Below, piece after piece: positions 1-4,265 of a stretch of DNA of 5,751 nt. The DNA is from Pseudomonadota bacterium. Its GTDB lineage: Bacteria; BMS3Abin14. The position numbers and the translations under genes are program-made. Position 1 is the first letter of the stretch. Each line of letters opens with the position of its first letter. The notes under the pieces were generated by a model. It saw nothing but the letters and a program-made list of their open reading frames with translations. It made no database searches and was not told the DNA's origin. The stretch lies in contig QIFJ01000277.1 in NCBI GenBank assembly GCA_003229755.1, positions 1-5,751 on the forward strand, in the 5' to 3' direction.

Positions 1-1
1 C

Positions 2-679
2 ACAAACTGCAACCTGTGTTGTAACTTCTGCCAGAATTACGATATCAGTCAACAGGGGATCGGTGAGATCATAAGTGTTGAGGATTTGGCGGGCCTTATG
101 ATCCTACTTCAGAAAAGAGGCTGTCACAACATTAACTTCGTTACGCCGACTCACCAGGTTCACGCCATTGTGGCGGCCCTCCCAATGGCTATAGATTTCG
201 GTCTTAACGTACCGCTTGTATATAACACAGGGGGATTTGATTCAATCCAGACCCTGAAGCAGCTGGAGGGGATCATCGATATATATATGCCGGACTTGAA
301 GTTCACTGATCCTGATGTAGCCCTTTCCCTGGCTGACGCGCCTGACTATCCCAGCGTAGTAAAGACCGCTGTTATCGAAATGTATCGCCAGGCCGGTGAC
401 CTGGTTACTTCTTCAGAGGGCATCGCCCGGAAGGGACTTCTCGTCAGGCATCTTGTTCTGCCCCATGACCTGGCAGGCTCAGAGGAGGCTTTCCGCTTCC
501 TTGCAGAGGAAGTCTCCCCCAATACCTACCTTAACGTTATGGCTCAGTACAGACCATGTTTCAGGGCATTGGGTAAGGCGAAAATAGGCAATCGTCTAAA
601 GACCAGTGAGTATAATGAGACCCTCCTCATGGCAAAAAGAGCAGGTCTTTCCCGGCTTGATGAGAGACATCCCGGATAA
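2..679 (+). CDS. Radical SAM protein, PflX/COG1313 family (5'-truncated by window edge)
   Basis: The reading frame is open from base 2 to the TAA at 677-679, giving 225 visible residues. The start lies outside the window; the TTG at 86 is internal and not a real start. The visible N-terminus carries the radical SAM cluster motif C-x3-C-x2-C (visible residues C3, C7, C10, within TNCNLCCNFCQNYDISQ). These cysteines should bind a 4Fe-4S cluster that cleaves S-adenosylmethionine. Next come family-typical blocks: GCHNINFVTPTH, VPLVYNTGGFDS, GIIDIYMPDLKF, APDYPSVVKTA, GLLVRHLVLPHDLAGS and YLNVMAQYRPC. These match the PflX group (COG1313), relatives of pyruvate formate-lyase activase whose substrate is not established. 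The family is usually about 300 residues or more, so roughly the first quarter is missing. No glycyl-radical enzyme is next to it, so an activase role cannot be argued from context. Family assignment is confident; exact function is unknown. Confidence 0.9.
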   Translation, partial: TNCNLCCNFCQNYDISQQGIGEIISVEDLAGLMILLQKRGCHNINFVTPTHQVHAIVAALPMAIDFGLNVPLVYNTGGFDSIQTLKQLEGIIDIYMPDLKFTDPDVALSLADAPDYPSVVKTAVIEMYRQAGDLVTSSEGIARKGLLVRHLVLPHDLAGSEEAFRFLAEEVSPNTYLNVMAQYRPCFRALGKAKIGNRLKTSEYNETLLMAKRAGLSRLDERHPG

Positions 680-784
680 ATTATCTTCTGATCGTATCTT
701 GCCGAATTGCAGTTCTAATACAGGGTGAACTCTCTGAAAATACACTCTAATAAGGGCTTCAGAGGGCGTCTGGGGACATTTTTC

Positions 785-813
785 TTGACATATTCGAAAC
801 AACGTTTTAATAT
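785..813 (+). promoter_or_regulatory. Candidate sigma-70 promoter, long leader upstream of the transporter
   Basis: A perfect -35 hexamer TTGACA (785-790) is followed after exactly 17 bases by TAATAT (808-813), which matches 4 of 6 positions of the -10 consensus including the critical first T, second A and last T. Transcription would begin near 820 and run about 400 nt before the transporter start codon. The match is good, but no other evidence supports use of the site. Confidence 0.45.
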
Positions 814-1088
814 CAACTCGAACTGAATACACGTTCCAGCACTGGTTGGCCAATACTCCATATTTAACAACATGTTACGCTGTCAAAAAAGTGGTTTATT
901 GGCCAGATTTGGTATCTGGAAACGGATATTACCGAAATAATGCTCCGCCATTGCGGGGCAAGGCAGCACGACATAATCCCTTGTGAAAGGAGGTGGAGCC
1001 AGACAGCCGCAGCCGAGCTGTCCCGGGAGAGAGGGCCAGCCCGGTAGAGTTTTCTCTTGTCAAAGAGAGGGCTATTTGGATTCTCAAT

Positions 1089-1121
1089 GGTCATCCGACT
1101 ACCTCTACTTACCGGATGACC
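1089..1121. repeat. Perfect 9-bp inverted repeat upstream of the sigma-54-like site
   Basis: GGTCATCCG (1089-1097) and CGGATGACC (1113-1121) are exact reverse complements separated by 15 bases. The second arm ends 18 bases before the sigma-54-like site at 1140. It could be a dimeric regulator site on DNA or a hairpin in the leader RNA. The half-site centres are 24 bases apart, somewhat more than two helical turns, so two half-sites would sit on roughly similar faces of the helix. Its identity is unknown. Confidence 0.4.
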
Positions 1122-1139
1122 GACACAGCAGCAAACACC

Positions 1140-1155
1140 TGGGGCGAACCATGCT
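1140..1155 (+). promoter_or_regulatory. Candidate sigma-54 (-24/-12) promoter for the transporter
   Basis: TGGGGCGAACCATGCT matches the sigma-54 consensus TGGCACG-N4-TTGCW at all the near-invariant positions: GG at 1141-1142, GC at 1153-1154, and exactly 10 bases between them. Mismatches are confined to the C and A after TGG and the first T of TTGC. Transcription would begin near 1166, leaving a leader of about 55 nt that keeps the 1181-1201 hairpin and the ribosome binding site. Carboxylate transporters are often under enhancer-binding-protein control in related bacteria, which makes this reasonable. It lies in the loop of the CACAGCAGC/GCTGCTGTG inverted repeat (1124-1168). Confidence 0.45.
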
Positions 1156-1180
1156 CAAAGCTGCTGTGAGCTTTAACTCA

Positions 1181-1201
1181 GGGAAGGGAGCTTTCCTTCC
1201 C
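1181..1201 (+). other. GC-rich hairpin just upstream of the transporter ribosome binding site
   Basis: GGGAAGG (1181-1187) pairs perfectly with CCTTCCC (1195-1201) over a 7-base loop. It ends 10 bases before the Shine-Dalgarno GGAGGA at 1212-1217. No T-run follows, so it is not an intrinsic terminator. It could stabilise the mRNA 5' end or affect translation initiation. Confidence 0.4.
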
Positions 1202-1221
1202 CCTAAATTACGGAGGACCCG

Positions 1222-2502
1222 ATGGAACAAAATGTTGGTAATAGATGGCGGTTCGTCGGAGCAGCGCTTGTCATGCAGCTCTGTCTCGGCGTGCTCTACT
1301 CATGGGCCGTCTTTAGAGGTCCGCTAACCTCGCTCTATGGCTGGAGCAAGGTTCAGACCATCGCCCCGTATCGATGGTCGGTTCTTATGTTCACGGTCGC
1401 CATGATCATCGCCGGTTTCTGGCAGGACAAGAAGGGACCGAGGCTGGTAGGTAGCGTGGGTGGCGCTCTCATGGGAACTGGTGTTCTCCTGAGCGCTTTC
1501 ATCGGCAATACTGTCGGTGGATTGATCTTTGCCTACGGTATTCTCGGTGGTCTGGGTGTTGGTTTTGCCTATGTTACGCCGATCGCGACCTGCGTGAAGT
1601 GGTTCCCGGACAAGAGGGGAACGATTGTTGGTCTCGCGGTTCTGGGCTTCGGTGCCGGATCGCTGATCTTCGCGCCTCTTATTGAGAGGCTTATCGGTGA
1701 CAATCCCGATATGTACGCAACTACGATCCCAAGGACGTTCATCATCCTGTCGGTCGTTTTCTTCATCTTCGTTATCGGTGCCGCACAGGTATACAAGGTG
1801 CCACCCGCAGGGTGGACTCCACCCGGTTGGGCTCCCCCAACTGCGGCCGGCCCGCCCACAAAGGAAGATTACACTCCTGGCGAGATGGTAAAAACCTGGC
1901 AGTTCTACGTACTCTGGGTCATCTACTTCCTTGGAACTTCGGTGGGTATTACTGCTATTGGGCAGGCGAAACCCATTATTGTTGAGCTCTCCAAGGGCGC
2001 GGCCGTCATGTCTGGTGGTACCGCCCTCGGCCTTATGTCCCTCTTTAACGGTCTGGGACGTCTTGTCTGGGGTGCCACATCAGACAAGATCGGTCGTAAC
2101 CTGACCACTGTCGCCATGTTCATAGGTTACATCATTGCCTCCCTGTTCCTTCTCAGGAACGCCACAGGTTTCTGGCCGGTGTTGATCGGCCTGTGTGTAA
2201 TAGGCTTCTGTTACGGCGGATACCTCGCCATGATGCCCTCCTTCACCGCTGACTACTTTGGTGCGAAGAATATCGGTGCCAACTACGGTATCGTATTCAC
2301 CGCCTGGGGTATCACCGGATTCACGGTTCCGAAGTACTTCGCCGGAATCATGACAAAAGCCAAGGTAGCCGGTGATCTCGCTGCTGGATACAACCAGGTT
2401 TACTTCACCCTGGCTGTGTTCTCTGTTGTCGGTATAGTTCTTGCCCTCGCGGTCAGAGCACCGACGACAACTTCAGCTGATTCTGGAGGTATGGGAGGAT
2501 AA
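1222..2502 (+). CDS. Major facilitator superfamily transporter, OFA (oxalate/formate antiporter) family
   Basis: A complete 426-residue inner-membrane carrier of normal family length. GGAGGA sits 4 bases before the ATG, which fixes the start. The opening NRWRFVGAALVMQLCLGVLYSWAVF is typical of OFA carriers. Hydrophobic stretches fit 12 TM helices. MFS loop motifs are present at GFWQDKKGPR (65-74, loop 2-3) and GATSDKIGR (284-292, loop 8-9). The central loop (191-220) is proline-rich and followed by TPGEMVKTWQFYVLW, a hallmark of the family. In the oxalate carrier OxlT, Arg272 and Lys355 bind the dicarboxylate. By my unaided alignment R280 (NGLGR, TM8) keeps the arginine, but the lysine position falls at W362; the nearest lysine is K371. 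That suggests a monocarboxylate such as lactate, formate or acetate rather than oxalate, but the substrate is not proven. It is monocistronic, ending at a strong terminator. The tail (412-426) is Thr/Ser/Gly-rich and variable. Confidence 0.92.
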   Translation: MEQNVGNRWRFVGAALVMQLCLGVLYSWAVFRGPLTSLYGWSKVQTIAPYRWSVLMFTVAMIIAGFWQDKKGPRLVGSVGGALMGTGVLLSAFIGNTVGGLIFAYGILGGLGVGFAYVTPIATCVKWFPDKRGTIVGLAVLGFGAGSLIFAPLIERLIGDNPDMYATTIPRTFIILSVVFFIFVIGAAQVYKVPPAGWTPPGWAPPTAAGPPTKEDYTPGEMVKTWQFYVLWVIYFLGTSVGITAIGQAKPIIVELSKGAAVMSGGTALGLMSLFNGLGRLVWGATSDKIGRNLTTVAMFIGYIIASLFLLRNATGFWPVLIGLCVIGFCYGGYLAMMPSFTADYFGAKNIGANYGIVFTAWGITGFTVPKYFAGIMTKAKVAGDLAAGYNQVYFTLAVFSVVGIVLALAVRAPTTTSADSGGMGG

Positions 2503-2528
2503 TTAAGCCATACCAAGCCTGACCAAAC

Positions 2529-2563
2529 AAAAAAGGCGGCCCCATCAGGGGCCGCCTTTTTTT
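2529..2563. terminator. Bidirectional intrinsic terminator between convergent genes
   Basis: A perfect 9-bp G+C stem GGCGGCCCC/GGGGCCGCC (2535-2543, 2548-2556) with an ATCA loop is preceded by six A and followed by seven T. It therefore reads as a rho-independent terminator on both strands. It lies 26 bases after the transporter stop and 17 bases beyond the stop of the minus-strand PxxKW gene, so it serves both convergent genes. Confidence 0.96.
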
Positions 2564-2580
2564 CAGTAATCACTACAGGC

Positions 2581-2868
2581 TTAACGTCTGCCGCCTGCTC
2601 TTTTGGATGCTTTCAGTGGATTTATTTTCTTGCCGTTCCCGTTTGAGATCTCTGTCACAACGTGTGTTGCGTAGTTGCACGAGCCGTGGTTCCACTTGGA
2701 TGCCGGGCTTGCGCTGGTTCTGCAGTAAAGATCTTCATCAACATCGGCGACATGGTCGCAGCCATCACAGGCCTCCACCACCGGTTCGCAGTGACCACCG
2801 TTGAAGGTGCAGCCCTGCCTGGCCATGAAAATGCAGTCGATTTCCTCCTTGAGTACATCACAGATCAT
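2581..2868 (-). CDS. PxxKW family cysteine-rich small protein
   Basis: A 95-residue protein with eight cysteines (C3, C12, C20, C27, C34, C37, C49, C64) and no signal peptide or membrane segment, so it is probably cytoplasmic. The motif P-A-S-K-W (55-59) followed by NHGSCNYATH is the feature that names the PxxKW cysteine-rich family, known mainly from Deltaproteobacteria. Other family-like blocks are CTFNGGHCEPVVEACDGCD (20-38) and the basic tail KKINPLKASKRAGGRR (80-95). The cysteine spacing, including C34-x2-C37, suggests a bound metal or Fe-S cluster, but the family has no established function. The start is set by a perfect AAGGAGG (2880-2874 on the minus strand), 5 bases before the ATG. 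The strong ribosome binding site suggests abundant expression. The gene stands alone, divergent from queH and convergent with the transporter. Confidence 0.88.
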   Translation of the reverse strand: MICDVLKEEIDCIFMARQGCTFNGGHCEPVVEACDGCDHVADVDEDLYCRTSASPASKWNHGSCNYATHVVTEISNGNGKKINPLKASKRAGGRR

Positions 2869-2873
2869 CTTTT

Positions 2874-2880
2874 CCTCCTT
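2874..2880 (-). promoter_or_regulatory. Consensus Shine-Dalgarno site of the PxxKW gene
   Basis: AAGGAGG on the minus strand, with 5 bases (AAAAG) to the ATG at 2868, is a full anti-16S match. It decides the start codon and implies efficient translation. Confidence 0.85.
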
Positions 2881-3200
2881 GACAATAGTTGGTAGGGTCG
2901 TAAAAAGTCCGTTTCAGGTTGTGGTTTCGCAAAAAACTCTGGATATATATACTTTCTTCAGGGAAAAGGCAAGGGTTTTATGTGCGTTTTCCACCACAGA
3001 GTCACAGAGGACATTGTGGTGTGAAACGCGGGGAGGAGGTAAGAGGAAAGAGGAAGAAGATGGCTCACTCAAAAACGTAGGATTTGCCGAGAATATGGAG
3101 TCGGGCGAAGTGCTCCAAAACTGATTTCCAATATCCAATTTCCACTGATACAATTGGAGCAGAGCTACACTAACCAACTCTAAGAACCTGGTCAGGAAAC
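2881..3200. other. Divergent intergenic region between the PxxKW gene and queH
   Basis: This 320-base stretch has no plausible gene. It should hold promoters for both divergent genes, but I see no convincing pair of -35/-10 boxes for either. It contains an imperfect stem-loop at 2984-3029 (listed separately), a purine-rich tract at about 3030-3061, and a run with TCCAAT twice (3127-3132, 3134-3139). TCCAATT (3134-3140) pairs with AATTGGA (3152-3158) over an 11-base loop, just upstream of queH. The weak direct repeat TCGTAAAAAGTC (2898) and TCGCAAAAAACT (2927) may be chance. Confidence 0.5.
2984..3029. repeat. Imperfect stem-loop resembling dispersed 'CCACAGAG...CACAGAGG' intergenic repeats
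   Basis: The arms 2984-2997 and 3016-3029 are complementary at 12 of 14 positions (GCGTTT with AAACGC outside, CACCAC with GTGGTG inside). They enclose an 18-base loop containing AGAGTCACAGAGGACATT. Text of the form ACCACAGAGACACAGAGG recurs between genes in many bacterial genomes, so this may be one copy of a dispersed repeat. That comparison is from memory, and only one copy is in the window. Confidence 0.4.
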
Positions 3201-3740
3201 ATGAAAAAGAGATTACTACTTCACATATGCTGCGCACCTGATGCCACTGTCGCCATCGAAGAGCTTGCTGACGACTATGATACCGCTGGCTTCTTTTACA
3301 ACCCTAATATCTATCCTGGTACTGAATACGACAAGCGCCTTGATTCCGCAATAAACCTTGCTGCCGCCTCGGATCTGGTGCTCAAAGTGGGACAGTACGA
3401 CGCTGCCAGGTGGTTCGAAGCCGTAACAGGCCTCGAGGCGGAACCGGAGAAGGGGCTTCGCTGCGATACCTGTTTCCGGATGAGGATGGAAGAGACCGCA
3501 AGGACAGCCATGGGGGAAGGCTTCGAAATAATAGCAACCGTCCTGACAACAAGCCCCCACAAAAATGCTGAGAAGATAAACAGCATCGGCCAGGAGATAG
3601 CTTACGAACATGGCCTCGAATACCTGTCTACAGACCTGAAAAAGAAGGACGGTTTTCCCCGAAGTGTTCAACTGAGCAGGGAGCTTAACCTTTACAGGCA
3701 GAACTACTGCGGGTGCATATTCAGCAAGACAAGAGAATAA
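3201..3740 (+). CDS. queH: Epoxyqueuosine reductase QueH
   Basis: A complete 179-residue protein of normal QueH (former DUF208) length. QueH carries out the last step of queuosine synthesis, reducing epoxyqueuosine to queuosine in the wobble position of tRNAs for Asp, Asn, His and Tyr; it is the non-homologous replacement for the cobalamin enzyme QueG. Signature blocks are HICCAPD (8-14), GFFYNPNIYPGTEYDKRL (30-47), RCDTCFRMRMEETA (87-100), TTSPHKNAEKINSIG (116-130) and YRQNYCGCIFS (165-175). The cysteine set C10, C11, C88, C91 fits the 4Fe-4S ligands, and C170/C172 the conserved C-terminal CGC. The start is right for the family, with HxCC about eight residues in; the ribosome binding site is a modest AGGAA (3194-3198), so expression is probably low. 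No other queuosine gene is adjacent. Confidence 0.95.
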   Translation: MKKRLLLHICCAPDATVAIEELADDYDTAGFFYNPNIYPGTEYDKRLDSAINLAAASDLVLKVGQYDAARWFEAVTGLEAEPEKGLRCDTCFRMRMEETARTAMGEGFEIIATVLTTSPHKNAEKINSIGQEIAYEHGLEYLSTDLKKKDGFPRSVQLSRELNLYRQNYCGCIFSKTRE

Positions 3741-3816
3741 CCCTCCCTTCGTGCATTCCAGTTACATTTTCCCATAAATAATAACGGTTCACCTCCCGAT
3801 TTGTTGGTGAGATTTC

Positions 3817-3898
3817 TATTTATTTGGCCGGGGTTTTGGTGTAATCACTCGCCTGCGCGTGGGGCTAGCTCCGCTTCGTGATTCACCAAAACCCCGGC
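3817..3898 (+). repeat. Palindromic element, copy 1
   Basis: The perfect 15-bp outer arms GCCGGGGTTTTGGTG (3827-3841) and CACCAAAACCCCGGC (3884-3898) are followed inward by a single unpaired T (3842) and a second 6-bp stem AATCAC/GTGATT (3843-3848, 3878-3883). About 29 bases form the apex. The element is therefore a long, slightly asymmetric hairpin. Its left flank TATTTATTTGGCC (3817-3829) resembles the TATTCATCAGGCC flank of copy 2, which suggests the true element starts near 3817. It begins 76 bases after the queH stop. Confidence 0.85.
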
Positions 3899-4123
3899 TT
3901 AATATACCTTTTCCATTCAGGGTTCCGGCACTGTGCACTGCATTTCCAGGTATAAGCGGAAAGTGTCAATTTACCGTCTCACTTTTCCACAGACGTGGAA
4001 AGGCTGTGGATTGCTGTCACTGTCGATTCAGATTCTGAGTGTGAGATCCTTTACCGGCTACCGAGATTAATGCTAGATACTACAGTTTATCTCCAAAGTA
4101 TTTGGCGGGATATCGGTAAAATG

Positions 4124-4219
4124 TATTCATCAGGCCGGGGTTTTGGTGAATCACGAAGCGAAGCTAAAAGGGGGTTGCGAAGGCGAGTGATTACACCCAA
4201 AAATCTGGCCTGATGAATA
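4124..4219 (-). repeat. Palindromic element, copy 2 (inverted relative to copy 1)
   Basis: The outermost arms TATTCATCAGGCC (4124-4136) and GGCCTGATGAATA (4207-4219) are a perfect 13-bp inverted repeat. On the opposite strand it shares with copy 1 a 27-base exact block (4134-4160 here, 3872-3898 there) and a 17-base exact block (4181-4197 here, 3838-3854 there). The apex between these blocks differs. The inner arm on the right side has diverged (ACACCCAAAAATCT), so the stem is less perfect than in copy 1. It starts 46 bases beyond the corC-like stop. Confidence 0.85.
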
Positions 4220-4265
4220 TCCTACACCCGAACAAGGGCATTTAATTATGAGATGGATTGACAGG

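Larger units (their letters stand above)
680..1221. other. 542-base intergenic region, hairpin-rich leader of the transporter gene
   Basis: No convincing gene lies here. The stretch is unusually rich in short inverted repeats: TGGCCAAT/ATTGGCCA (847-854 with 898-905), CCAGAT/ATCTGG (903-908 with 914-919), TGCTCCGC/GCGGGGCA with a CATT loop and one G-U pair (941-960), ACAGC/GCTGT (1003-1007 with 1017-1021), TCTCTT/AAGAGA (around 1051-1066), GGTCATCCG/CGGATGACC (1089-1121), CACAGCAGC/GCTGCTGTG (1124-1168) and GGGAAGG/CCTTCCC (1181-1201). If transcription starts at the sigma-70-like site near 785, most of these would lie in a roughly 400-nt 5' leader. I compared it by eye with cobalamin, Moco, c-di-GMP-I, glycine, fluoride, ZTP and guanidine riboswitch consensus sequences and saw no match. 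No terminator for the upstream radical SAM gene is evident. Confidence 0.5.
3741..4265. other. 525-base convergent intergenic region with paired palindromic elements
   Basis: The region lies between the ends of queH (+) and the corC-like gene (-). It holds two related long palindromes in opposite orientation (3827-3898 and 4124-4219). The spacer between them, about 225 bases, has no credible gene. Within the spacer, TCCACAG (3986-3992) and CTGTGGA (4004-4010) form an inverted repeat that overlaps two DnaA-box-like 9-mers, TTTTCCACA (3983-3991) and TGTGGATTG (4005-4013). No classical T-tract terminator follows either gene, so the palindromes may stop or protect the convergent transcripts. Confidence 0.55.

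Noticed and set aside
596..853. 85-codon minus-strand frame overlapping the end of the radical SAM gene
   Set aside because: It overlaps the conserved C-terminal coding region of the radical SAM gene, has no ribosome binding site and no recognisable motif.
881..886. Minus-strand TTGACA as a promoter toward the radical SAM gene
   Set aside because: No acceptable -10 box lies at 16-18 bases, and no supported gene reads leftward from it.
903..1088. Known riboswitch (cobalamin, Moco, c-di-GMP-I, glycine, ZTP, fluoride, guanidine) or SRP RNA
   Set aside because: Core consensus strings of these classes were not found on reading; only short unrelated hairpins were seen. A formal Rfam scan was not possible.
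983..1327. 114-codon plus-strand frame across the transporter leader
   Set aside because: It runs through the hairpins and ribosome binding site and into the transporter in a different frame; composition is low-complexity and unlike a protein.
2898..2938. Direct repeat TCGTAAAAAGTC / TCGCAAAAAACT
   Set aside because: Only 8 of 12 bases agree and the similarity is mostly an A-run, so chance is sufficient.
3995..4213. 72-codon plus-strand frame between queH and the corC-like gene
   Set aside because: Much of it is generated by palindromic element copy 2; there is no ribosome binding site and the sequence has no family resemblance.
3817..4219. Palindromes as integron attC sites
   Set aside because: Length and bulge are reminiscent of attC, but the terminal GTTRRRY/RYYYAAC core sites are absent, and the two copies are inverted with no cassette gene between them.
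3817..4219. Palindromes as a CRISPR array
   Set aside because: There are only two copies, in opposite orientation, with a 225-base spacer.
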